NCBI RefSeq assembly: GCF_000001735.4
Contig: NC_003071.7
Coordinates: forward strand, 6,565,151-6,629,150
Length of the DNA stretch: 64,000 bases
Origin: Arabidopsis thaliana
Taxonomy: Eukaryota; Streptophyta; Magnoliopsida; Brassicales; Brassicaceae
Reading direction: 5' to 3'
Below, piece by piece: positions 19,318 to 28,894 of the stretch; position 1 is the stretch's first letter; every line of letters starts with the position of its first letter. A program made the translations under genes and the position numbers. The notes below the pieces were generated by a model. It made no database searches. It was given only the letters and a program-made list of their open reading frames with translations, and was not told the DNA's origin.

Positions 19318-20142
19318 TTTATTTTGGAATATTTTAGGCAAAAAATATTAATATTTTATTTTGTTAACCTAAATCAATTTACAAATAGAGGTAAAATAGT
19401 CATTAAAAATTTAAATAGGGTATAAATAAAAATGGTAAATAGAAAAGAGTAGAATTGAAAAGGGGTAGTGTGAAAAAGGCATTAGAAAGAATTTTTCAAA
19501 ATGGGTTACATATTGAAGATAACATATCCAGAATCTATTCAAATTTTATTTATTTTGGTTCGAGGGTAGATTTGATTTAATTTGGATAAAGTAATTATTT
19601 TATATTATGTATGATATATTCTTTTATATATAGATTTAGTTGAAAGAAAGTTTGATTGGTTGAGTTCTAGAATTTCATCAACGAGAAACCAAACTAATTT
19701 TGTAATAACAAAATATAAAATTTATATTAAGAAAAACTTATTTGGTTCAGTCACACAAGTTTAGAACGAATTTTGGTCATAAATATTTTAAATCCAAAAC
19801 TTCAAAAAATAGAAAACATACAAAGAAAAATAAAATAAAATGTGTTAAGCTATAAATTGATTTTAGTTTACATAACAAATTCTAATTGAAACTTATTTCT
19901 TTATATCGCCAAAAAAACAATAACTAAATTCTGGAAAAAATATCGTAAACTCGAATTTGGAAAGTATAAATTACAAACTAATTAAGTTGTTTTACTTTAT
20001 GTTTTAATATTATACTTTATTTGGTTTAATATTACTAGGTGTTATTTTACCATTTATTAAAAGGTGATGGTTTAAAAACTAACAAAAAAAGTTGAGGGTT
20101 TTTTACATGTTTTTGTAAAAAGTGAAGGTTTTTTTTACCCAT

Positions 20143-22449
20143 TTTTCCGAAGAAGAATACAGATGAAATAAGAATGCCAAAAAGTTTGAATATCTGTTTT
20201 CAAAATGAGAAATGATATATTTCATTGACAACACTTAAACATGCTCTACTTTACTTTTCGGTAATTATTGTTGCATTTGTAGGAGGAGAAAATTGAATCT
20301 TGGTGTATGTATGAAAGATCCTAATTTTTGGGATTGATTTAGGTTTCTTATAAATGTATTAATTTTTATGTAAGTGTTGTTGTAAGATCTGTATAGCCAA
20401 CTAACTACAACAACACTTTCAAAGTTGAAAATATTGAAGCTTAAATAAGTCCCAAAACAAAATCCAATTTATTCGAAGATTTGAAAGAAAGCCAAATTAA
20501 ATCCATAATAATCAAAGTAACATAAAACTTTAAACATGAATTTCAGAGAAAAACAGTTAAACCAAACAAAAAGTTCTCAAACATAGCAAACCATAGAAAT
20601 ACTATGACATATGAAGATCAGATTGACCAACTGAATCAAGGTTGATTCGGTTCCATCTTCATGAAACACATTTGATCTTCATGTCAATAACCTTCTTAAC
20701 CTTATTAACATCATCTTTCTTGATCCATAAGCCATCAATTATTTTGATACTTTTCGTTGTCAAGCACATCCTTTCCAAGTTTCATATCACCCATCGCATC
20801 AACATCATTAGGATCACGGCACAATCTCTTGTTCGTAGACTACTGATCAAAAAGGTCTTCTATTATGTCTAGCATATGCTTATACATAGAAGTGTTATCT
20901 TCAATAGCTTCTTGGTTCGCCACGAGCACCAAAGATGCCTAAAATAAAATTTTAATTAGTTCAAGTTTTAATCAACCATACTAATATTAATTGGATTGAA
21001 TAGAATCACAAAATTAAATTATTTATATATTGGGAAAATACTCATTTTATTCCCCAATTTTTTGTAATTAACACAATTATTCTCCAACTATCATGTGCGT
21101 AAATTTAATCTTCAACTTGTCATTGACTTAACAATTTTATCCTAAAATTTGACCAACGTTTACTAATTAACATAAAACGTTAAATTACTCGATTAAAACC
21201 TAATAAACTACAATATTACAATGTTCGTAAAATAAATAAATGTTTACAGTGATTCTTCAAGCAAACCAAATTTTGTAATGATTCAAGTAAACAGTTGCAA
21301 CAATTTATTGGAATATATTAGTAAATTAAAATATTATGAAGAGTTATAACGAATAGACATTCATTACCATGTAAAATAACCGTATGCTCTTCTTTGGGGT
21401 TTGAGTATACTTGATTGTACAGCATGTTGATGATCATGTTATAACAGTTCATTCTTAAACATGGTGTGGTAAACGGGATACCAATACTAACGTTGCTGCA
21501 AAAAACAAAACAAAGAAGTTAGATTGAGAAGTTTTAAAGTTAAATATATTTTTTTTAAAGTAAATAATTTTTTAACACTACTAAATCGGTCCACCAGTTG
21601 TTGTTAACATGTCGTGGCCAAAACTGCTGAACACTAAGGTGTTGAGATGTGGAGACAAATCTCAGGATAAGAGTTTCTCAGCAATTTGTGAACGCATGGC
21701 TGTTCGTATAACGCATAGCTGATTTTGTGAATATATGGTTGAAGTTGTGAACGTATGTTCTAGTCTGTGAAGGTATGATTAATTCTGTAAACGTATGTTT
21801 TTCTGAGAGTTTTAGTAAAAGTATTTTGAGTACTTTTGGCCAATGTTTGTTTGTCCTAGAATTTTTCCTTTATATGTATTTGTGGTAATCACTTCTATTT
21901 ATTACCGAAATAGAGAGTTAGAGCGAGACGTTGATAGAAAAAGTGGTTGTAGCTCTTACGAGTAAACCATTATATATAAATCTTGTGTGCACTTTATTTC
22001 TTGCTTTTTATTCATGTTCTTGAGGAGAAATTAGATCTGTAATTCCTTTTTTATTTTTATTTTTATTTATTTTTGTAAACGAGATCTGTAATTCTTAACA
22101 TAAGGTCTTTGAAGTCTATTTGGTAAAGTTAAAGCCATTGTCTCCCACCTGTCATGTTCACAATCTCTAACCCTACCGTTTCACGGGAAAAAAAAAATCT
22201 CTAACCCTACCGTTACTTACATTTCTTAATCGGACCATGGGCCTTGTTCGAAATTTATATCGTGGGTACTCGGAAGTCTCGTGACTAAATCTCCTACATG
22301 ATGGTCTTGAACCCGTCGTCGTCTAAGTCTACTTGCATTGGCCTTATTAATTAGTCTACCTTTGTGGGATCAAGGAGAGGTCTTCCATTGATTACTAGTA
22401 TATCTCAAATATTTTTTATCTTTAAATTTTCATAATTCCATTAAGTTTC
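20143..22449. other. Intergenic DNA upstream of BSP pseudogene, no gene recognised
   Basis: This AT-rich stretch shows no convincing coding sequence on either strand. A small local repeat (CTCTAACCCTACCGTT, twice near 22165-22215) is visible. Some of it may be degraded transposon sequence. Confidence 0.4.
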
Positions 22450-22457
22450 TATATAAA
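22450..22457 (+). promoter_or_regulatory. TATA box of BSP copy 2
   Basis: TATATAAA lies 60 bp upstream of the start codon at 22510, the spacing expected for a plant TATA box and short leader. It resembles TATAAATA at 43477 before BSP copy 3. Confidence 0.6.
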
Positions 22458-22509
22458 GCTCCTTCTAAATCTAAACCAATGCAAACAAAACTAACAAAGA
22501 TAAAAAAAA

Positions 22510-22979
22510 ATGGCTTGTCACGAAATCTTCCTTGTAATCTGTCTAATGCTCGCAGTCTCTATGGTCAATGCAGTTGACTTCTTTGTTGTCGACAATACTG
22601 GCGACTCTCCTGGAGGAAGGAAATTTCGAGATGAGATCGGCGGCGTCAGTTATGGCAAACAATCAGTGAGATCTGCAACAGACTTCACGTGGCGTTTGTT
22701 CCAACAAACTAACCCTTTAGACAGAAAGACCATTACAAACATCACACTCTTCATAGAGAATAGTAACAGCGTGGCCTACAACACGAACTTGGGAAAGGAG
22801 ATACATTTTCAACGCTAGATCTCTCGCGGGTAACTCGGGAGATGTAAGGGTTGGATTTACCGGGGTGATTTATCACGAGGTGGCCCATTCTTGGCAGTGG
22901 TTCGGTGCGGCTGATCGGGTTCCAGGAGGGCTTATCGAAGGGATAGCGGATTACGTGAGGTTAAAAGCCGGTTATGTTG
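22510..22979 (+). pseudogene. BSP family copy 2, frameshifted and cut by an LTR element
   Basis: The start and signal peptide (MACHEIFLVICLMLAVSMVNA) match copies 1 and 3, and the frame is open to about 22815. One extra T in CATTTTCAACGC, compared with CATTTCAACG in copy 3, then shifts the frame into a TAG. Beyond the shift the sequence still encodes the family core, including a HExxH-type YHEVAHSW and GGLIEGIADYVRLKAGY. Homology stops at GGTTATGTTG, where the LTR begins with TGATGCAAACC. The remaining roughly 75 codons are not found on the far side of the LTR element at 26423. So this copy is dead by both frameshift and 3' loss. Confidence 0.93.
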
Positions 22980-23821
22980 TGATGCAAACCTCGGAATCCA
23001 CCTAGGGTTTACGCTTCTCGGTTTCTCGACCTAAAGCTTGAATGATTCGATGAATGATAGTAGAGATGAAAGATGGAGGTTTTGTTGAATGAATCCATAC
23101 TCAACGTGCTTGATTGAATCCACAATCAAACCACGAACAAATAAACTTGAATCCACAAGCTAATTGATCCGCACACACAAGACTTTAGTGAATCTACACT
23201 AACTTCTAATGCATAAAACTCAAAGACACTCTTTGAAGAAAATACTTGTTTATTTCGTAAAAGGCTTGAATACAAATGAAAACTAAGGTGAGCTTATATA
23301 GAGGCTCATACAATGTTCATATGCTCTAAAGAAGTAAAGAAATCGCAACAATAAATGAAAATATGGCTGTTGGAACTTTAATGACGAAATCGACCAAATA
23401 AGGAAAGTTGTGATGTGTCTTGAGTCTTGACAACTTGGGCTGGAAGTGATGTGATTTTAGGACGTCTAGAGTCATTGTAGGAAACTTCTTAATTCCCAAA
23501 AGATGATCAAAATAGAGTCGTTGTGATTTGATCTCATTTAGCTCCGGAAAAGGAAAGTCTTGGCTTCGCGGGTTCACATAAGGAATGATGCACTAAGGAT
23601 TAAGTGTGAATGGTTCTGGGTGGCGTAAAGGATCTCCAAGCTTCCATATGTGGCTCTGGGACGCACAAAAGGGAAGGAAAGGATAGCTTTCCTTAGTTCG
23701 CACAAGCTGGTTTGATACGTGAAGTACTTCAGGTAGTCCGTCAGAAAGTCCATCAAAAAATCCAGCAAGCAGTCTGTCAACAAGTGCATCAGCCGGTACG
23801 TCAGCTCCCATTCTTACATCA
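22980..23821 (-). repeat. 3' LTR
   Basis: 842 bp with terminal TGATG...CATCA. It joins BSP copy 2 on its outer side and the polypurine tract on its inner side. It differs from the other LTR by a modest number of substitutions seen by eye. Confidence 0.9.
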
Positions 23822-25026
23822 TCCCCTCCTTCTTCAAGAGGTTTTGTCCTCAAAACTTTTTTACCTACACATAGATAAGTCAAGTTAGTCCATTGAAGTG
23901 TATAAGGGTTTAGAAGGTTACATTGAGTTTTGGGAAATTGTTGAGCATCCGATGGTTCTCCTTTGATCTGAATAGTGTCATTGACACTCTCATCTTTATT
24001 CACAGTAATTTCGTCCAGTGTTGGTCCTCCTTGGTTTTTACTTTCTTCCGTGAACACTTTCTCCATTGTTGAAGCTTCTCCTTGATCTGTAATGTTTTCT
24101 TTTGTACCTGAAACTTTCGCAATGCTTTTGGCACTAGACAAGTGTGTTATCACATTCATTGAGTTGTTTAAATCAGTTTGACAAGTTTCGGCTTGTTCAT
24201 TTTTACCTTTTGGACTTGAAACAATTTCTTGTTTCTCTTTAGCCTTTAACAATTCTTGTTGCTCCAATCCTACCTTTGTTGTAGTCTCTCTCGTGGGGCA
24301 GATCTTGGCAATGTGTCCCTCTTGTTTACACCTGTAACATGTTAGTTCAACATGCTTTGTTTGAAAAGTACACTTACCTTGAGTTGTCGCTTGCATTTGA
24401 GGCAAAAATGTTGGTTTTTGCTTTTGTTGCACCACATGTGCTGGTGACAAACTTTGTGGGGAGTATTTTGCACACATGTTCCACTTTAGTCTCTCCCATG
24501 TTCGGATCGGTGCTCTCCTTTCATACCATCGGTTGTACTCATCTTGATCCCACCACCACAAAGCACTACCCTTAAGTTGTCCTAGGGCAATCGAAAGCTT
24601 GTCTTCTTGTGCTGTGGAATGAAACTCAAAATAGTAATTCATATTACTCTCCCACTGTAGATAGCCCAATCCTGAAAACAAAAAGAATTCAGGTCCGTAA
24701 GTTTTACTACCATTATGCACAAATAATTTGTATATAACTTTGCGAGTGGGGTAGAAAGTAGGATAGAAATTGGTCTTGGGTATGGGATTCCATGAGATCC
24801 ATGGCTTCGAATAGCTCGGCGGTGTGGCATGGCTGCTATAACGGTCTGGTGGTTCCGGTTCAGGTGCTCCACCATCTGGTTCTTCCTCAAAATCCGAGCT
24901 TGATGAGTAGCCATCATCATGCCATGACTCAACAAATCTAGTCTCGTTGTAGTACGAGTCTTGACTACATCCATATGAGTCCTCTTCATCAGAGCTAGAG
25001 TAGATTATTGTCTCCATCGTTCTCAA
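23593..25026 (-). CDS. Retrotransposon gag-like protein with CCHC zinc knuckle
   Basis: An open frame of 477 residues. The N-terminus is acidic and Ser-rich. The middle resembles the gypsy-type gag domain (GYLQWESNMNYYFEFH, LGQLKGSALWWWDQ, WERLKWNM). A zinc knuckle CYRCKQEGHIAKIC (CX2CX4HX4C) follows, then a Lys/Glu-rich tail. The frame runs through the polypurine tract (KPLEEGGDDV) about 230 bases into the 3' LTR. LRTKPLEEGGDDV resembles the extreme C-terminus of gypsy pol proteins, so the frame may be a gag fused to the end of pol by an internal deletion. It packages element RNA in active relatives. It should not be read as a host zinc-knuckle gene. Confidence 0.8.
   Translation of the reverse strand: MRTMETIIYSSSDEEDSYGCSQDSYYNETRFVESWHDDGYSSSSDFEEEPDGGAPEPEPPDRYSSHATPPSYSKPWISWNPIPKTNFYPTFYPTRKVIYKLFVHNGSKTYGPEFFLFSGLGYLQWESNMNYYFEFHSTAQEDKLSIALGQLKGSALWWWDQDEYNRWYERRAPIRTWERLKWNMCAKYSPQSLSPAHVVQQKQKPTFLPQMQATTQGKCTFQTKHVELTCYRCKQEGHIAKICPTRETTTKVGLEQQELLKAKEKQEIVSSPKGKNEQAETCQTDLNNSMNVITHLSSAKSIAKVSGTKENITDQGEASTMEKVFTEESKNQGGPTLDEITVNKDESVNDTIQIKGEPSDAQQFPKTQCNLLNPYTLQWTNLTYLCVGKKVLRTKPLEEGGDDVRMGADVPADALVDRLLAGFFDGLSDGLPEVLHVSNQLVRTKESYPFLPFCASQSHIWKLGDPLRHPEPFTLNP
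23822..23835 (-). other. Polypurine tract
   Basis: On the minus strand it reads GAAGAAGGAGGGGA immediately before the 3' LTR (TGATGTAAG). It primes plus-strand DNA synthesis in LTR elements. The same tract at 26222 precedes the other LTR. Confidence 0.8.
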
Positions 25027-25366
25027 ATTTTATTTGTGGTACCTCGCCAAAGAGAGTAAAACAAAGAAGACAATGAATCAGAACTTAACTCAGGAAGTAA
25101 GTCAACAAATAAGTCAAAAATAACAAAACACGATTTATTTATTTTTCTTTTTAAAAACGAGAATAGCAAAATTGAAACAAATAACAAACTAGACAATTAA
25201 AATTTTTATTTTGTTTCACTATTAAGGTTGTGGAAGCAAATCAAAACAAATTGCAAAACCAAATTTTTATGGGGTTTTCGATTTAAAATAAAAAAAATGA
25301 ATAACGAAAACAGAAATTGAAAGGGATAAAAGGGAACGAGTTCACCTTATGGGATTGGAGCTTTTA

Positions 25367-25378
25367 GCTCTGATACCA
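25367..25378 (-). other. Primer-binding site (initiator tRNA-Met)
   Basis: TGGTATCAGAGC on the minus strand, one base inside the 5' LTR, is the standard complement to the 3' end of plant initiator tRNA-Met. Confidence 0.88.
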
Positions 25379-25379
25379 A

Positions 25380-26221
25380 TGATGCAAACCTCGGAATCCA
25401 CCTAGGGTTTACGCTTCTCGGTTTGTCGACCTAAAGCTTGAATGATTCGATGAATGATGGTAGAGATGAAAGATGGAGGTTTTGTTGAATGAATCCACAC
25501 TCAACGTGCTTGATTGAATCCACAATCAAACCACAAACAAATCAACTTGAATCCACAAGCTAATTGATCCGCACACACAAGACTTTAGTGAATCCACACT
25601 AACTTCTAATGCATAAAACTCAAAGACACTCTTTAAAGAAAATACTTGTTTATTTCGTAAAAGGCTTGAATACAAATGAAAACTAAGGTGAGCTTATATA
25701 GAGGCTCAAACAATGTTCATATGCTCTAAAGAAGTAAAGAAATCGCAACAATAAATGAAAATATGGTTGTTGGAACTTTAATGACGAAATCGGCCAAATA
25801 AGGAAAGTTGTGATGTGTCTTGAGTCTTGACAACTTGGGCTGGAAGTGATGTGATTTTGGGACGTCTAGAGTCATTGTAGGAAGCTTCTTAATTCCCAAA
25901 AGATGATCAAAATAGAGTTGTTGTGATTTGATCTCATTTAGCTCCGGAAAAGGAAAGTCTTGGCTCCGCGGGTTCACATAAGGAATGATGCACCAAGGAT
26001 TAAGTGTGAATGGTTCTAGGTGGCGTAGAGGATCTCCAGGCTTCCATATGTGGCTCTGGGACGCACAAAAGGGAAGGAAAGGATAGCTTTCCTTAGTTCG
26101 CACAAGCTGGTTTGATACATGAAGTACTTCAGGTAGTCTGTCAGAAGGTCCATAAAAAAATCCAACAAGCAGTCTGTCAACGAGTGCATCAGCCGGTACG
26201 TCAGCTCCCATTCTTACATCA
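25380..26221 (-). repeat. 5' LTR
   Basis: 842 bp, same ends as the 3' LTR. A minus-strand open frame spans most of it (26253-25726). It is the LTR version of the frame that ends gag and has no known function. Confidence 0.9.
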
Positions 26222-26422
26222 TCCCCTCCCTCTTCAAGAGGTTTTGTCCTCAAAACTTTTTTTACCTACACATAGATAAGTCAAGTTAGTCCATTGAAGT
26301 GTATAAGGGTTTAGAAGCTTACATTGAGTTTTGCGAAATTGTTGAGCATCCGGTGGTTCTCCTTTGATCTGAATAGTGTCATTGACACTCTCATCTTTGT
26401 TCACAGTAATTTCGTCCAGTGT
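26222..26422 (-). repeat. Partial internal region of a second LTR unit
   Basis: It repeats 23822-24021 (polypurine tract and the end of the gag-like frame) outside the 5' LTR and stops abruptly at CCAGTGT. This implies an LTR-internal-LTR-internal tandem, later truncated, or a recombinant. Confidence 0.8.
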
Positions 26423-27210
26423 AACTATTCACAGTAATCGGATAGTCATATACATCACTATAAAGGTTATTGACGATTTATGTGAATTTTGTGCATTTTT
26501 TTCTTATCAAGCAAATCAACGAAGTAGCAATATGATTCTGATTTTAAAAACATAACATTTCGAAATGTTAAACTAACCGGGATCCGGGTCAATAAACTAG
26601 GTTCAAAAGAGAGAAAATCATTAGGATTATATGCTTGAGTTTGAGGGATGACTTCAGCAGATCAGGTATGTCTCTATGCGCAACTATTTCAGTACCCCCT
26701 CATCCATAATATCACATGCTCGTTCGAGCAGATTGCTCCTAAAAATGAGACTAAGCAGCATAGAACTCATAATGGTATCAACATATATACTCCTATATTT
26801 TTGGTTTTCTATCTAGCATTCTAGCCCAATATATAGCAGCCACGCAAGTGAAAAGAACATCGTTACTCGAAAAATATTTTACTTAGCTATTTTGGACTGG
26901 ATCTAATTAATATGTGAGGTGTAAGCCAAATTAACGTCACCGCATTAAACGCCTATGCACAAGTTAACGTCAATATGTCTTTAGAAGACCGCAACACCGA
27001 TGCATGGTTATGAAACTCCTTTATGTTTTTGTTCATCATTACGCAAATTAGTTTGTTCTCCAGCGTTAGGATCGATCGGCTGAAACATATTTTCCTGCAA
27101 CATTTATTTTACTATATTTAAGGAGGAGAAAAGTTTTTATTAATCAACTTTTAGTTTTTCTAATATCACATGGATAAAATAATAAATTAAATTAGACATA
27201 CAGTTGTTAG
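26423..27210. other. Intergenic DNA between LTR element and VANDAL copy B, no gene
   Basis: No coding sequence is recognised. The missing 3' part of BSP copy 2 is not here. Near its end, GACATACAGTTGTTAGTAATT matches sequence just past the right end of copy B. Confidence 0.5.
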
Positions 27211-27219
27211 TAATTCTTT
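27211..27219. repeat. Target-site duplication of VANDAL copy B, left
   Basis: TAATTCTTT here and at 42711-42719 directly flank the two termini of copy B. Nine bases is the size typical of Mutator-like insertions. Confidence 0.92.
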
Positions 27220-27394
27220 GGGAGATTTGCAAAACTACCCTTATTCTAATAACTTTTTGTAAAAGTGCCCTTTCCTGAAGGCCATTTTTAAAACTACCCC
27301 TTCTAATATGGCAAATGATTGTCTTACCCTCTGAATGATTAGGTTTCACATTCGTTTCACAAACTTCTTCGTTTTGGCACAAACTTCTTCGTTT

Positions 27395-27595
27395 TCCTCT
27401 CCGATTTTCCTCTCCGATTTCATTCAAAATCGCCGGCGAATTTCCTCTCCGATTTCACTCAAAATCGCCGACGAATTTCCTCTCCGATTTCACTCAAAAT
27501 CGCCAACGAATTTCCTCTCCGATTTCACTCAAAATCGCCGACGAATTTTCTCTCTGAGAAACCCCAAAATCGCAGACGAATTTCCTCTCCGATAA
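27395..27595. repeat. 35-bp tandem repeat in the DUF1985-Ulp1 leader (copy B)
   Basis: The same CCTCTCCGATTTCACTCAAA unit as at 1234, again repeated about four times at 35-bp spacing, with one slightly altered first unit. Confidence 0.85.
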
Positions 27596-28100
27596 ACCTG
27601 TTCTTCTGTGAAGGATTCAGATCATTTCTCTACGACGCAAACAATCCCCAGAGATATCGATAGATCCGACGGTAACCGTTTTTATAATCGATTTTATAGT
27701 CGATTTTATAGTCAATTTTATAGTAGATCTGACGCTGTTTCATAACATGTTTTGCACATGGATTCAGAGAGTGAAATCCTTACATTGCCTGAACAAATCT
27801 ACAGAGAAGGTGAGGAATCTATTGCACTGGGAACCGTTCAACAATACTCGAATTGGAATTTAGTTAGTAAAGTAGAGGAAGCTTTAGGCGAGTGTTTATT
27901 TCAGAAGATTAGAAGTTCATTTCTTGGTCCTCTAGTTGAATTGGGACCAAAAATGAAGGCTAAGAAGGGAATCAGATTTTCTGGAAAAATCTTTCACTAT
28001 CTCATGCAGCAGAGAGTGAAAACAAAAGGATCAACTCTTTGGTTTAGAGTTGATTCTCAACCTATCCGTTTCTCCTTGAGAGAGTTCTATCTCACAACAG

Positions 28101-28894
28101 GTAATAAAGTTTTACAATCGTTTTTAAAGCTTAATTAACTGTCGTAGAATGATTTACAAGGCATTTGCATAACTGTTTGCGTAGTTTACAATCGTTTTTA
28201 AAACATAAGTAAGTGTCATAGATAATTTACAAGTGATTTTAAAAGCTTTTAAAAGGGGTTTACTTCATTAACAATCGTTTAAGAAGCATAAGTTAGTGGC
28301 AGATAATGATTTACAAGGGATTTTAAAAAGGGTATGCATGGTTTACAACCGTTTTTAGGCATAAGTAATTAGCATAGAATAATTTACAAGGAATTTTAAA
28401 AGCTTAAAGAAGTGTTAAACACGTTTACAAGGGATTTTAAAAGCATAAGTAAGTGTCTTAAAACGATTTACAAGGGATCTTAGAAGTGTTTGCATAGTTT
28501 ACAATCGATTTTAAAACATAAGTAAGTGGCATAGAATATTTACAAGGGATTTTAAAACCTTTTCTAAGGGTTAAACATGATTAGCAATCGTTTTTTAAGC
28601 ATAAGTAAGTTGAATAGAATGATTTACAAGGGATTTTAAAAGCTTTTAGAAGGGTTAAACATGATTTACAATCGTTTTTAAAGCATAAGTAAGTGTCATA
28701 TAATGATTTACAAGGGATTTTAAAAGTGTCTACATGGTTTACAATCGTTTTTAAAGCATAAGTAAGTGGCATTGAATGATTTATAAGGGATTTTAAAAGC
28801 TTTTAAAAGTGTTAAACATGATTTACAATCGTTTTTAAAGTATTTACTATAAAACCTGTAATAATAGTCTCTACACTGTCTTTTGTTCATACAG
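28101..28894. repeat. Motif array filling intron 1 of the DUF1985-Ulp1 gene (copy B)
   Basis: Same forward-oriented TTTACAAGGG/TTTACAATCG array as 1902-2705, slightly shorter because one AAAACTTTT spacer is missing near its end. Confidence 0.88.

Larger units (their letters stand above)
13643..19497. mobile_element. Non-autonomous VANDAL-like element, copy C
   Basis: The left end GGGAAATTTGCAAAATTATCC-type sequence matches the left ends of copies A and B. The right end GGCATTAGAAAGAATTTTTC matches the right end of copy B (GGCATTAGAGTGAATTATTC). Flanks AAAATTGGT (13634-13642) and AAAATGGGT (19498-19506) are a 9-bp target duplication with one difference. Without the hAT insertion the element is about 2.1 kb. 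It has no VANDAL coding sequence. It consists of terminal sequence, GGCGGGAAA-rich blocks near both ends and motif arrays, so it would depend on proteins from copies such as B. Confidence 0.8.
13280..20142. mobile_element. Element with about 110-bp terminal inverted repeats enclosing VANDAL copy C
   Basis: The left end reads ATGGGTAAAAGAGCTC and continues with AAAAACATGTAAAAAAACC, GGTTTATAAACC and ATGGTAAATTAA. The right end (about 20040-20142), read as reverse complement, begins ATGGGTAAAAAAAACC and follows the same order of words. This is consistent with a Mutator-like TIR element. No transposase is visible between the ends and the whole interior is now occupied by copy C and its hAT insertion. 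No clean target duplication was found, so the exact ends are approximate. Confidence 0.55.
22980..26422 (-). mobile_element. Gypsy-type LTR element lacking most of pol, with an extra partial unit
   Basis: Two 842-bp direct repeats (22980-23821 and 25380-26221) both start TGATG and end CATCA. Read on the minus strand, the order is 5' LTR (26221-25380), a one-base spacer, a primer-binding site TGGTATCAGAGC matching initiator tRNA-Met, gag, a polypurine tract GAAGAAGGAGGGGA and the 3' LTR. The internal region is only about 1.5 kb, with gag but no protease, reverse transcriptase or integrase. Upstream of the 5' LTR, 26222-26422 repeats the polypurine tract and the end of the internal region, as if a second unit had been truncated there. 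Confidence 0.9.

Noticed and set aside
23593..25026. Host zinc-knuckle gene
   Set aside because: LTRs, primer-binding site and polypurine tract surround it, so it is retrotransposon gag.
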